From Sipunculus nudus (taxonomy: Eukaryota > Annelida > Sipuncula > Golfingiida > Sipunculidae), in assembly GCA_026874595.1 (NCBI GenBank), contig CM049314.1, positions 24,441,729 through 24,505,728 on the forward strand: DNA of 64,000 bases, in the 5' to 3' direction. Below, piece by piece: positions 11,418 through 21,345 of the stretch. Under the pieces are notes generated by a model that was not told where the DNA came from, did no database searches, and saw only the letters and a list, made by a program, of their open reading frames with translations. How positions within the stretch are numbered: position 1 is the stretch's first letter; the number at the start of each line of letters is the position of its first letter. Both the position numbers and the translations under genes were made by a program.

Positions 11418-11849
11418 TGTAACACCCGGGGGGGGGGGGTGTAGCACGTGAGTTCGGGTTAGTTTATTTAAGTCCTAACGACTCGGGTTGATGTATCTGC
11501 ACTTGACACTAAGTCGCATGCATTCACAAATGAAATAAGGCAGCAGTACATAAATAGGGTTTTAATACAACTCAGCGATAACTTTCAGATGGCAGAAGTA
11601 GATGGTGAGGCGCTTTCTCACTCCGTTGCAGGCGAAGCCGGGGGCGTTGTGTCACTCCGCTACACACAATATCCTAAACAGTAATCCCCGTAAACGAAGG
11701 TTGGTAGAGTTATCCAATTATATAAACTCCTATGCAGTGTAGGTAATCCAAAAGTAAATGTGAATATTCCAGTATAGAATCCCAATGGCGAGTTAATGAA
11801 TCACTGCTAAGGCTGACTCGAGAGTTGACCACCCTGTGAACAGACCGAG

Positions 11850-13056
11850 CAACACTCCACACTCTATGCCATGTCCGTTACACCGCTCAGGCAATAACTA
11901 GGGTTTCTACGCCGCAGTTTTGCCTCTTCGGGTACCCCCCCTCTTTGCACTGAGGTCGCCAGAACTGACACGCCAGCCAGCCAGGTCCGGCCCGCCCTCG
12001 CTGACCGACCACCACCGGGGAATCCCCCAAGTAAACCCGGGAGCCTGAGCCTAGCAACCAGCCAGTAATGTCCGAGCAACACCGGCCTACCCCTGGACTA
12101 CCGTGAGTCCTGCCCTGAGCCTTGTCCCTTTCGACCAGGTACGGTGTTCGTTCGATCTGGGCCTTTTCCGGAGCCTTTCCTGGTTCTCGTGCCATCATGC
12201 TTGAGCCTTGTCCCTGCTGGTCCTGACCGGACCCCCGGTTTTTACGTCTCGGAGCCTTGTCCCTGATCCTTTCGGGATCCCCTCAACTTTTATCCACCAA
12301 ACGGCTGGCTCTTTAGGGCCTGGTTCCATACTGTCGGCAACGGGCTGGCCTACTCTTCTATCGAAAAACAGTATGGGATCTTTTACGTGCCCATCCCCTT
12401 CTGGACACGGGACCGCCATTTTACGTTCCCATCCGATGGACGGACACTCCACACTCTATCCATCCATAACCGTTACACCGCTCAGGCAATAACTAGGGTT
12501 TCTACGCCGCAGTTTTGCCTCTTCGGGTCCCCCTCATTCTGCACTGAGGTCGCCAGAACTGACACGCCAGCTAGCCAGCTAGGTCCGGCCCGCCCTCGCC
12601 AACCGTCAACCACCGAGGAATCCCCCAGGTGTTCCGGGAGCCTGAGCCTCGCAACCTGCCAGTAATGTCCGAGCGCTACCGGCCTGCCCCTGGACTATTC
12701 GCAGTCCCGTCATGAGCCTTGTCCCTTTCGACCAGGTACAGCTCTCGTTCGATCGGAGCCTTCTCGGGAGCCTTCTCGGGAGCCTTCTCTGGTGCTTTTG
12801 CCATCATGTCTTGAGCCTTGTCCCTGCTGGTCCTGACCGGACCCCCGGTTATTATGACGTCTTGGAGCCTTGTCCCTGATCCTTTCGGGATCCCCGTAAC
12901 TTTTTCCACCAAACGGCTGGCTCTACAGGGCCAGGTTCCATACTGCCGGCAACAGGCTGGCCTACTCTTCTATCGAAAAACAGTATGGGGTCTTTTACGT
13001 GCCCGTCCCCTTCTGGACACGGGACCGCCATTTAACGTCCTCATCCGATGGACGGC
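11850..13056 (-). repeat. Tandem duplication (~600 bp x 2) in the retrotransposon 3' UTR
   Basis: Unit 1 (about 11850-12444) and unit 2 (about 12445-13056) are co-linear. Both run from CACTCCACACTCTAT and CCGTTACACCGCTCAGGCAA through CTGAGGTCGCCAGAACTGAC, GAGCCTTGTCCCT, CCTTTCGGGATCCCC and GAAAAACAGTATGGG to CATCCGATGGACGG. The offset is 595 at the left markers and 612 at the right ones, so small indels separate the units. In unit 2, GAGCCTTCTCGGGA is itself locally triplicated (12758-12790). Repeated 3' UTR segments occur in several LINE families and may serve RT recognition. Confidence 0.85.
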
Positions 13057-13103
13057 CCGTGTTTGTCTTTTGCAGGCGGGCGCTGCGGTGCCCCGGAGCC
13101 TTT

Positions 13104-15893
13104 CTACCCTTCCCCCACTTTCTCTAGTGGGGTGATAATACTGGGTTTCCGTCTGCCACTGATCTTTTGCCAGTCGAGCCACATTTTGAGGTCTTTATAA
13201 AACTTCTCTTGCTTCACCTTTTCGACATAGCCTTTGCTCAACCTTAGTATGTGGTCGCTCACATACTCTATATCTGCCTTCTCGTGAAGCACAGATATCC
13301 GCGTGCGGGGCGGGAGTCTCAAGGCCGTCCTTAAGGCTCTGTTTTGAAGCCGTTGAAGTTTTTTAATGTGGTGCTCTTTGGCGGTGATCAGGGCTATGCA
13401 GCCGTATGTCATAACCGGTCTGATCCAGGCTTTATAAAGGTATATCAAACTTTGGGTAGACATGCCTCCTGATCCTGCTTTTAGCACTCTTAAGCAGTTG
13501 AGTCTCGCTTTGACCCTCTGTTCGATATCCTCTATATGAGCCGCCCATGTGAGTCTCTTATCAACCGTCAGACCCAGAAATTTTATCTGGTCTGTGAATT
13601 GAATTGGTTCCCCGGCCAATTTCAGTTCTGGCGCTTTGCCGGCCTTACTGCCTTTCAGGTGCCTACCGAATTTGCAAGCCTGCGTTTTTGTCGCATTGAC
13701 TCTTACTCGCCATTTGGCGCACCACTTTGTCACCTCGTCTAGACCGGCCTGTAACCTGGGTACTGCCCTCTTGCTATGTGTCCATAGCGCAGTGTCGTCC
13801 GCAAATTGGCTCGTCGCCCCCGTGCGGACCCCTCCTTTCTCGGACAGGCTAGGCATGTCGTTGACGAATATGACATAGAGCAGCGGGCTGAGAGCTGAGC
13901 CCTGCGGTGTGCCTGCGGCGGGTTCGATCTCATGCGACTTAGCGTCACCTACTCTGACCCATAGCTTCCTGTCACTTAGGAAGGACGAGAGGAGCCTCAC
14001 AATGCGAGTCGGTAGTTTTGCCTGCGTTGCGATCTTATACCTTAGACCATCCCGCCATACTGCGTCGAAGGCTTTCTCGACGTCTAGGAATACACCTATA
14101 GTATCATTAGATCGCTGCAGGCATTGTCCCACCGACTGAGTCAACCTGAACAGTTGGTCATTTGTCGACCTGCCCTTACGGAACCCGCTCTGATTCGGGT
14201 TAAAGAATTTTGCTTCCTCCAAGTGACCACTGATCCTGCCAGCCAGTATTCGTTCCAGCACTTTGCCCAGAATTGGCAGTAGGCTGATGGGTCGGTAGCT
14301 TTTCGGCAGCGAGTGATCCTTTCCCGGCTTCGGGATCATGATCACGTTCGCTCTTTTCCATGCCCTTGGGAAGTACCCCAGTTTCAGACACGCGTTGAAC
14401 ACAGATGTGAGCGCTTCCAGCCCTTCCTCCGGTAGGTTAATCAGCACTTCCCTGGTGAGGCCGTCCTCCCCCGGGGCTTTTCTGCTTTTGAGTTTTTTCA
14501 GCTTCCTGCTGACTTCCGCTTTTGAGATCGCTCTCAGTAGCGGCTCGTCCTCTGCTGTCTGAGCGTAGCAGCTCTCTACCCTTGCCAGAGGCGAGTATAA
14601 CTCGTTTGCACCTTGTCTTACGTGCCGATCAACCTCCTCCTGTGTTTGGTCGTCGAACTGGGGTCCCGTCGGGACCTTGTGTATGTTCCGGAGCGTCTCC
14701 GCGAACAAATTTGCCTTGTCCTTTTCCGTACTAGCCACCGTTCCCATCGGGCCTGTGAGGTCTGTAGTTCCGACCGATGGTTTGTTCATCGAGCCCGTGT
14801 ATTGGCGGACCTTTCGCCAAAATTCGCCCACTGATATTCTGTGGTCCATACCGCTCGTGAACTTGTACCATTCCGCCTTTTTCTGGGCTTTTATTGCATT
14901 TTTCACCTCCCAACTAATAGCATTGTATTGGGATTTTAACTCCTCTGTTCGGAGTTGGATCTGAAGCCTTCTGATCCTCCTTCTTTCCCTTACAAGTGCT
15001 TTAATCGTTGGGGTGAATGACCACCAGTTACGGTTTTTCCTTTCCACCATCGGACACGCTCGGTCCAGGCAATCTCGCATTTCAGAGGTCAGTTTGTCGA
15101 CTAGGGTGTCGATTCCTTCTGGGGTCGATGGTTCAGCGATACCTCGGAGCCTGTCTGCCAATTCATTTTTAAAGAGCCTCCAGTTTGCCTTTCTCCAAGG
15201 CCTCACCATTTTGGGTGGCTTTCTGTTCGCTCTCCAATCGAGCTCTAAATGAATTGGCATGTGATCGCTGCCTATATCTTCCCCTACATGAAATTTACTG
15301 ACCAGTCCTACCTCGGGCGATACGATTGCCAGATCGAGTATGTTCGTTCCACCGGTCGTGGGGTTCACCCTGGTCGGGCTCCCATCGTTCATTATCACCA
15401 TACCGTACCGATCTATGCAATCCATCAGTGCTTTCCCGTTCAGATTAGAGGATCTGCTGCCATACGAGGTGTGTGGGGCATTTAGGTCCCCTAACACCAC
15501 GTAGTGGCTGCTGTTCCTCTTAATCTTGTCAAAGAGTTGTGCCCTGGGCCGTGACTGTGGCGGGTTGTAATATACTATTACATCGATTGTCGGGTCGCCG
15601 CTGTGGACAGGTTCAACTCTAACCGTTAGAGCTTCTATGTCCATCCTTCCTAGCCAGTTTGTTTGGCGGTATACTAGGTTCTCTTTGATCAAGAGAGCCA
15701 CTCCGCCTCCCATATTACCGTCTGGCCGTCCCCTGTGTAGCAGGTTATAGCCGGTGAAGGAAACGTTTCTGGTCAGCTTAGACTCGCTGATAGCCATGAT
15801 ATCTACGGAATGCCTGTGGATATAGTTGAGTATCTCTAACCTCCTTCCATACAGGCCATTCACGTTTGCGTGGCATAGTTTGAGCTTAACCAT
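13104..15893 (-). CDS. Retrotransposon ORF2: endonuclease-reverse transcriptase
   Basis: I start at the ATG at 15893-15891 (929 residues). The frame is open 43 codons further back to 16022, but those residues lie inside ORF1 and do not look like endonuclease. The N-terminal apurinic-type endonuclease shows CHANVNGL, then ISESKL (catalytic Glu), LGDLNAPH (Asp/Asn) and SDHMPI (Asp/His). The reverse transcriptase shows APGEDGL, IPKPGKD, YRPISLLP, SGFRKGRST, FLDVEKAFD (first catalytic Asp), GTPQGSALSPLL and FADD (catalytic Asp pair). A C-terminal thumb-like tail includes WIRPVMTYGC and LQRLQNRALR. It would nick target DNA and prime reverse transcription in the nucleus. The length is normal for Jockey-type ORF2 and no inactivating change is visible. 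Confidence 0.92.
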   Translation of the reverse strand: MVKLKLCHANVNGLYGRRLEILNYIHRHSVDIMAISESKLTRNVSFTGYNLLHRGRPDGNMGGGVALLIKENLVYRQTNWLGRMDIEALTVRVEPVHSGDPTIDVIVYYNPPQSRPRAQLFDKIKRNSSHYVVLGDLNAPHTSYGSRSSNLNGKALMDCIDRYGMVIMNDGSPTRVNPTTGGTNILDLAIVSPEVGLVSKFHVGEDIGSDHMPIHLELDWRANRKPPKMVRPWRKANWRLFKNELADRLRGIAEPSTPEGIDTLVDKLTSEMRDCLDRACPMVERKNRNWWSFTPTIKALVRERRRIRRLQIQLRTEELKSQYNAISWEVKNAIKAQKKAEWYKFTSGMDHRISVGEFWRKVRQYTGSMNKPSVGTTDLTGPMGTVASTEKDKANLFAETLRNIHKVPTGPQFDDQTQEEVDRHVRQGANELYSPLARVESCYAQTAEDEPLLRAISKAEVSRKLKKLKSRKAPGEDGLTREVLINLPEEGLEALTSVFNACLKLGYFPRAWKRANVIMIPKPGKDHSLPKSYRPISLLPILGKVLERILAGRISGHLEEAKFFNPNQSGFRKGRSTNDQLFRLTQSVGQCLQRSNDTIGVFLDVEKAFDAVWRDGLRYKIATQAKLPTRIVRLLSSFLSDRKLWVRVGDAKSHEIEPAAGTPQGSALSPLLYVIFVNDMPSLSEKGGVRTGATSQFADDTALWTHSKRAVPRLQAGLDEVTKWCAKWRVRVNATKTQACKFGRHLKGSKAGKAPELKLAGEPIQFTDQIKFLGLTVDKRLTWAAHIEDIEQRVKARLNCLRVLKAGSGGMSTQSLIYLYKAWIRPVMTYGCIALITAKEHHIKKLQRLQNRALRTALRLPPRTRISVLHEKADIEYVSDHILRLSKGYVEKVKQEKFYKDLKMWLDWQKISGRRKPSIITPLEKVGEG

Positions 15894-17916
15894 GACGTCC
15901 CCCCACCGACTTCTTAAAACCGTTGCTACCGGCCTTTTTGGATTTGGGCTGCCTATAGCTGCCCTTATCCTTTTTGGATGATGCGTTACTGGCTGATACC
16001 GATCGAGCTCTCGGCTCCTCACGGTCCTTTTCCGTTCCTCTGTCCGACAGCGCCGTCCACGACAATTCTAGGCCTAGGTGCCTAGTAGCCGACTTCTTCA
16101 CCACTGTTACGGCCCGTTCTCTGGGCTCATTGACTTTCGCCAGCTTCAGCGTTTCTGTGATCACTTCACAGAGAAACTTTATCAGTTTCTCTGGGTTGAT
16201 CTCTAGCATAGCCTGGCTTTCAGCCACGGCTTGCTCCTCCGCCGGAGCTACCCCCTTTTCCGTTACATTGCGGTTTTTGGCCGCGGCCCGCCCTCCGGCA
16301 AGCCTGGTGGACGTGCTACCGCTAGCCACGACCTGCCCCCTTTCGGGAGCGGGAGCCTTCTGGGTCCTTACAGCCTCTGAGGCCGTGGGTCCCCGGGAGC
16401 CTCTGGTGATTTTGGCGTAGGTCACGCCAGTCTGGTGGGCTTTACCTTTCCTGCCTTCCGCGCTCTTGCTGGTCGGCTTCCCTTCAGTGCCGTGTTTAGC
16501 CGTTGTCGGCCTCTGCCGGGCACCTTTGAAGGCTGTACAGCCCCTGTACATCGCCCTGTGGTCGCCCCCGCAGTTTGCACATTTTGGCTTGCTCTTGTCG
16601 GCTGCCCTTCGACAATCTTTGGCATAGTGGCCTGCCTCGCCACAGTGCCTGCACCTGCCAGCCTTAGTGCATACTTTGACCGTGTGCCCGAACTGGTAGC
16701 AGTTCAGGCACTGGATCGGCTCTACTGCCTTCCGGAAAGCCTCGCAGCGTATACGCTCGCTCCCGTACCTGAACCCGTGCTCGAGTGCCCTCGTAGCGCT
16801 CTCGCTCTGCTGAAAGTGCACGAGCACCTTCCACACCGGCTTTTTTCCGTGCCTGAGCCGCACGACCTCTTTGGCTTTTAAGCCCTGTTCATTTAACTCC
16901 GCCATGATCTCTTCTGTTGAGATATGCGGGCTCATTCCTCTGGCCACCACCGATGTTTGTTGGGTGCCCTCTGGTTTGGCTTGCTTGCTGCCCCGTGCAA
17001 GCTCCACCACTACCTTGGGCCCCGCCTTGATCAGTGGGCGCCAGTCGGGCCTGGCTTCCCTTGCTGTTTCGGGGAGCGTGACCACCATTACTCCCCTGTC
17101 GAACTTTGTCTTACAGGCGGAGGTGCCCGTGCACTCCGTCACCAGCCTGTTCATTTTTCTACTGTTCTGCCTGAGGGCCGCCGGTAAGCCCCTGACCCAG
17201 TACCGAGCCAAGCCCTCTTTCTCCTGGTCAGCCACCTTACCTTCCGGCTGGCCGTTCTCCGTGCTCCCTGTCCGTACAGGCGAGCTTCGGGTCGGAGTTC
17301 CGTCCGCTGCTTGATTAACCCAGGTCCCCGGTTTGGTGGGCGACCCGCTATCACCTGAGCGGACTGGATTAGAGGGCGTCGATCTCTCGATCGAGCTCGG
17401 GGACAGTGTCCTGAGAACCGTCGGCCACTCAGGCGATCCCACGTCTATGATTGGAGACCCCGACCGTTCGGGCGTCCCCGCCTTGTCCGGCCCCGGGACC
17501 TCCGGGGTGACCACTCCCGGGGTCTGCGGGGTTACCACTACCCTGTATGACTCGTTGCCCCTCTCCGGGGAGTCATCGAATAGCTCGAAACTGGCGTCCC
17601 CTGTCGGGGTGGCCGGTACCGAGCTCGGGGAACCCAGCGTAGAGCTTGGCGAGTTCGATGTCCCTTGCATCGCTCCCTCGCCTGCTGGGCTCTGTGAGGC
17701 CGAACCCTTGTTCGCGCCTCGACCCTCCATCTCGGTCCGCACGTCCGCCGCCTGCGCTCTACCGATGCTCTCCGTGATGAGCCCCGTAATCATCTGGAGG
17801 GCGTCAGGCCCGTGCCTTGCTGCCTGCTGCAGCCCACCTGTGATCTGGGTGAGACCCGGGATCACTTCTCTTTCCCTCTGAGAAAGCACCAACAGCCTGG
17901 TAAGTGCTTCCGCCAT
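15886..17916 (-). CDS. Retrotransposon ORF1: zinc-knuckle RNA-binding protein
   Basis: 676 residues from the ATG at 17916, which has A at -3 and G at +4. Residues about 70-230 are Ser/Thr/Pro/Gly-rich and probably disordered. About 320-398 looks like the RRM-like region found before the knuckles of Jockey/I ORF1 proteins. Three knuckles follow: CLNCYQFGHTVKVC (403-416), CRHCGEAGHYAKDC (422-435) and CANCGGDHRAMYRGC (446-460). The rest is basic and Lys/Ala-rich. The family role is to bind the element RNA and form the RNP that ORF2 protein joins. The stop TAA overlaps the ORF2 start in the sequence ATGGTTAA, suggesting coupled translation. Confidence 0.9.
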   Translation of the reverse strand: MAEALTRLLVLSQREREVIPGLTQITGGLQQAARHGPDALQMITGLITESIGRAQAADVRTEMEGRGANKGSASQSPAGEGAMQGTSNSPSSTLGSPSSVPATPTGDASFELFDDSPERGNESYRVVVTPQTPGVVTPEVPGPDKAGTPERSGSPIIDVGSPEWPTVLRTLSPSSIERSTPSNPVRSGDSGSPTKPGTWVNQAADGTPTRSSPVRTGSTENGQPEGKVADQEKEGLARYWVRGLPAALRQNSRKMNRLVTECTGTSACKTKFDRGVMVVTLPETAREARPDWRPLIKAGPKVVVELARGSKQAKPEGTQQTSVVARGMSPHISTEEIMAELNEQGLKAKEVVRLRHGKKPVWKVLVHFQQSESATRALEHGFRYGSERIRCEAFRKAVEPIQCLNCYQFGHTVKVCTKAGRCRHCGEAGHYAKDCRRAADKSKPKCANCGGDHRAMYRGCTAFKGARQRPTTAKHGTEGKPTSKSAEGRKGKAHQTGVTYAKITRGSRGPTASEAVRTQKAPAPERGQVVASGSTSTRLAGGRAAAKNRNVTEKGVAPAEEQAVAESQAMLEINPEKLIKFLCEVITETLKLAKVNEPRERAVTVVKKSATRHLGLELSWTALSDRGTEKDREEPRARSVSASNASSKKDKGSYRQPKSKKAGSNGFKKSVGGRHG

Positions 17917-18100
17917 TCTTTTATTCAGTGCCCTCTCACTGAATTGTCTAGATATACTCCCGCTCGGGCAGTATGTTGGTTTCCCGACCTTTCTCGATAT
18001 ATTCCTTTTGGGAATATATCGGGCTTTTCCTCTCGCCCTTTTTGACCTCGCTCTTCTGTCGGGTCTTATTATTTTATTCCCGTTCGGGCAATAAAATAAT
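17917..18100 (-). promoter_or_regulatory. Three consecutive stem-loops in the retrotransposon 5' leader
   Basis: Just upstream of the ORF1 start lie three hairpins. Stem 1 is ATACTCCCG/CGGGCAGTAT (about 17953-17974). Stem 2 is CGATATATTCC/GGAATATATCG (17995-18021). Stem 3 is ATTATTTTATTCCCG/CGGGCAATAAAATAAT (18068-18100) with one bulged base. Stems 1 and 3 share the core TCCCG-2 nt-CGGGCA; stem 2 has only TTCC/GGAA. The arms of each stem are complementary to each other although their sequences differ, which suggests preserved pairing. A role in translation initiation or RNP recognition is inference. Confidence 0.6.
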
Positions 18101-18990
18101 TTTGGATTTTCTCTCCGCCTCCTGCCTCTATTTTCGCCCCGATTGCTCGTACCTGTTCAGGCTACGATTTCTCTTTTCAGTAGATTGGTTGTTTCCAGAG
18201 CGTGGAAGACAACTTATCTTCAGATGATCCGTGAGCCAGCGAGCCGAGAGCGGGCTCTATTCAGCAGTTTTTGCCCAGAGCCGGGCTTAAAACTGTGAGC
18301 TTTGTGGACGGTCGGGCCGAGAGCTAGCCCTTGAGCCGAGAGCAGGCTCAATGAATGAGTTAATTAACTGTACCGAGAGCGGGTATCTGTTAATTAGTTC
18401 TTTGTAGGTTTCCCCTACCCCGGAGCCAACAAGAAAATTCGAAAAAGTGATACTTTACCTGATTCCCCTAAAGTAACCTTAACTTATAGAACTAAGCCCT
18501 AGCTAAGATGCACTTGTTTGGGGATGGCAGTACTGAAAAGCTGAAAAGCTGAAAAAAGATAGACTAGTCCTAAAGAGGACTGTTGTGGGTGGCTCCTATC
18601 ACCAGTCTCGCTAATCACTAATGTGAATAGCTTGACTGGGAAGTTAGGCGCCAGTGAGTCTGCTGTGTCTCCGCGTCTCTGTCCACTTGACTAATTAGGC
18701 GGTGGTGGTCTAATTAGAGTTGCTCCCAGGCACGTCCGTTCTCCACGGCTGCTGGGACCGCAATGCTGGGACACTCTCTGCGCGCGCTCTACTTATATGC
18801 TAAAGGCGGACGGTGACCGTCCGAGGGGTATCCGCATGATCAGCCCTGCACGGGTGGTTATCGTCCAGCGCTACATCGCTGTTACAAGCCAGCGGACAAA
18901 CCCCGCTTACGTAAGTGAGATACGCAGCTAACCTGATAACCTGCAGTGTGACTGACCCCCATGGAACCATGCATTCACTACACCTGTAAG
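18101..18990 (-). promoter_or_regulatory. Retrotransposon 5' leader and possible promoter
   Basis: A GC-rich leader with degenerate repeats of CCGAGAGCGGG (about 18240-18390). On the minus strand GCATATAAGTAG at about 18790-18801 is a TATA-like word, followed by GCGCGCGCAGAGAGTGTCCC. It is not clear whether transcription starts here or further in. No coding frame of note exists. Confidence 0.4.
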
Positions 18991-19505
18991 ATGAATTTAG
19001 GGGGGGGGGGAATTCTACTGAAACATAGCTGAGTATGAAAGAGGTCATGCAATCTCACATGCACCTGTATATGAAAGGCTTTGTTGAGGCGGATTGTAAA
19101 TGTTGTCTTAAGGAAATGAGGTCTTATGTTGTGGAAATGAGTAGAGAAGGGTTCAGGGGCAGGCAAAGTAAATAATTTGGAGAACAGGTAGATTTCTTAG
19201 TTCTCTCTATGCCCATGTGGCCTGCAGGGTTTCGTATTAAAATGTGAGAAATGGAAACATACTGAACAGGAATGAAAACCAGTAATATACACCAATAGTA
19301 GTGACATTACAATGAAATAGGTGTCTCTTACACATCCAGAGCTCTGGGTTTCATCTGAAGTTTGGGAATGTTAAGTAAGAGACCTTCATGTATGAGGAAT
19401 TATCTACCTGCATGTGCGGAACAAACCCGCTCGTGGATTTAATGACCTTAAATGTATGTCGGAGATTTATTGATGGGATTTTGAGCCCCCCCCCCAAAAA
19501 AAAGG

Positions 19506-19508
<3 letters not shown>
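18991..19508. other. Non-coding stretch, nothing recognised
   Basis: Starts with a G10 run at about 19001 and has ordinary AT-rich sequence with short open frames. Confidence 0.4.

Positions 19509-19555
<47 letters not shown>
19509..19555. repeat. (TA)n microsatellite
   Basis: About 47 bases of TA. Confidence 0.95.
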
Positions 19556-19558
<3 letters not shown>

Positions 19559-20005
19559 ACATTATCTGGAATATGTGTACTGCTACAATATTATATTCGC
19601 GTACATCCATTAATATAAAAAATGTCATCATTCATGTGTTGTTTTAGTGTGATATCTGTTCAGCAGAGGGCAGCACGAGTGTGCTTTGCTTCTTTAAATA
19701 ATTGATAATATCATAATTTGATTGAAATATATTCCTGTGCTTTCCATAAATATCATTTGCTCTTAAAATGATTAACTGATAATGAAATTAATTTGATTGT
19801 TGGAATAGTAAATAATAATTATAAACCAATTTTTTTTCCAAAAGTGACATATGTAGGCATTTGCATTTTAACAAATAAAGCCGTCTTTTTTGTTTTGTCT
19901 TCATTGACCAGTTAATAATTCAATTGTATAATCAACCGTGTTTTTCTGTTAATCAGTAATGAAAACCTAACCAATATGGTAACCAATTAAGTCCATTCTG
20001 TCTTC
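19556..20005. other. AT-rich non-coding stretch
   Basis: No coding or repeat signature recognised. Confidence 0.4.
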
Positions 20006-20124
20006 AGTTTTAACAGTGGCGTCAATTTTTCTTCCAGGGTGGGTGGGGGGATGACTTTGTATATTCATATACACACACACATATATACCTTTTTCAGCAT
20101 CTCTGAGTGACATATTCAACTATA

Positions 20125-20188
<64 letters not shown>

Positions 20189-20465
20189 ATACCGATGTTA
20201 ATCATATTTCAAATAATTATAATATTGTTATAGAAAATAAGTGTTTGAAATTCAAAGCAAGGTTAAGATATAACATTTTTTAGTAAATGGATCCAAAGTC
20301 TTTAATTCTGTTTAATAATATATTTCATTTGCAATATTATAATTTTATTCTCTGAAAAGTGTGTGGGGGGGGGGGGGGGTGATTACATTGGCCATCCCCC
20401 CTTGCCAAAAAGTGAGGGGTATATATACCCACCCACCCCCCTAAATTGACGCCCCTGAGTTTTAA
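20006..20465. mobile_element. hAT-type MITE with exact 8-bp TSD
   Basis: AGTTTTAA stands on both sides (20006-20013 and 20458-20465). The 444-bp element (20014-20457) starts CAGTGGCGTCAATTT and ends AAATTGACGCCCCTG, a near-perfect inverted repeat, with a G-rich left and C-rich right subterminal part (GGGTGGGTGGGG against ACCCACCCACCCC). A 65-base (TA)n tract (20121-20185) lies inside. There is no transposase. Confidence 0.85.
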
Positions 20466-21042
20466 ACAAGTGAAAAACAAATTATTGGGATCATACGCCT
20501 GATGTCGGAACCCTTTGAAAACAAAAATTCCCAGACATTTTTTTTAGACGCCCGACATATGACGGGAGTATTATGGTATACCCACCGTCCGTCCGTCCGT
20601 CAACTTTAAGTGTCGCCGCTATAATTTACCGGGGCTTTGAGGGACTTTCACGAAGCTCACCATAACTATTTACCAACAGATTATCTTGCCCGAGTTCGAT
20701 TATGGGCAACATCCACGCTGATACAAGTATTTCTTATGTTACTTATGCATAAATTAACCTGGGTATATGGGCTGAATAATTGCATGAATGATGCAGTTAA
20801 CGGCTAATGATTTATATTCAAGTCGTTAATATTGCGACATGGCTTGCTACCTCAGTTATGGCCAAGAATAATTCTGAATTATACTTAACATGCAATATTA
20901 TTTTTTCTCATTAAAAATTAAAGTTACCAGGCACAACCTCTACTTCTGACCCTATATACATTTGTAATATATTAATATATAATTGTAAAACCATCGATAT
21001 CCAGTTAGATACGATTTCTAGGCCATGCCGTAAACCATATTA
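20466..21042. other. Non-coding stretch with a short (GTCC)n tract
   Basis: CCGTCCGTCCGTCCGTC at about 20585-20601 resembles the GTCC stretch that follows the hairpin-headed repeats elsewhere, but no hairpin copy is clear here. Confidence 0.4.
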
Positions 21043-21205
21043 GTTTGGGGGGGGGGGGGGGGGCGACCATGATAAAATAGCTATTTTCATTTCAAATTGA
21101 AGCAAAAGTTTACTTTTTTCGTATCAAATTAAGCGTAGGTACTAATTGACAACTTAAGTCCGAGTGGACAACGATCAGTCTAATAGGGGGCGCTTGGGAG
21201 ATTGA
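21043..21205 (+). repeat. Left arm of a 3.4-kb inverted-repeat structure
   Basis: Diverged reverse complement of 24265-24420. Shared words are a G16-17 run, GTATCAAATTAA, GACAACTT-AGTC, GAGTGGACAA and AGGGGGCGCTT-GGGA, in the same order. The outer border on both sides is the homopolymer run. Confidence 0.65.
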
Positions 21206-21299
21206 TTATATTTGGTCATACTTGCTTTCGTATAATAGACCGGGTGGACAGTGGTAAGCCCAAGGCCACTAGGTGGTGCTGGTGCCTTTAATAGTTTAG

Positions 21300-21345
21300 A
21301 AAACAAGTGACCCGTGGGTCATGACGCTCAGCCGCCTGACAGGTT
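21300..21345 (+). repeat. GACC-TGGGTCA-GACGCTCAGC repeat, copy 1
   Basis: AACAAGTGACCCGTGGGTCA followed by TGACGCTCAGCCGCCTG. Variants of the same word order are at 34676-34725, 41750-41795 and 60885-60930. Confidence 0.5.

Larger units (their letters stand above)
11418..18990 (-). mobile_element. Full-length-looking Jockey-like non-LTR retrotransposon
   Basis: A GC-rich block set in AT-rich surroundings, transcribed on the minus strand. It has a long 5' leader (17917 to about 18990), ORF1 (17916-15886), ORF2 (15893-13104) and a 3' UTR (13103 to about 11418) with an AATAAA on the minus strand near 11466. Both reading frames are open with no stops or frameshifts, and all expected catalytic motifs are visible, so the copy may be recent and competent. 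No RNase H domain follows the RT, which points to the Jockey group rather than the I group. I could not find a target-site duplication or poly-A tail, so both outer borders are estimates from composition and possible end motifs. Confidence 0.75.

Noticed and set aside
11418-11882. Second LTR (TGTAAC...GTTACA, 465 bp, with TATA-like and AATAAA words)
   Set aside because: Similarity between the two 3' UTR units extends across the supposed right border (CACTCCACACTCTAT before CCGTTACACC), no target duplication is present, and the segment adjoins the non-LTR element. It is better read as part of that element's 3' region.
15894-16022. ORF2 beginning at 16022
   Set aside because: The extra 43 residues lie inside ORF1, do not resemble endonuclease, and the ATG at 15893 sits exactly before the conserved KLKLCHANVNGL start.
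16424-17881. Long plus-strand frames of 80-180 codons across the retrotransposon
   Set aside because: They are antisense shadows of the GC-rich ORF1. Their protein sequences have no family pattern.
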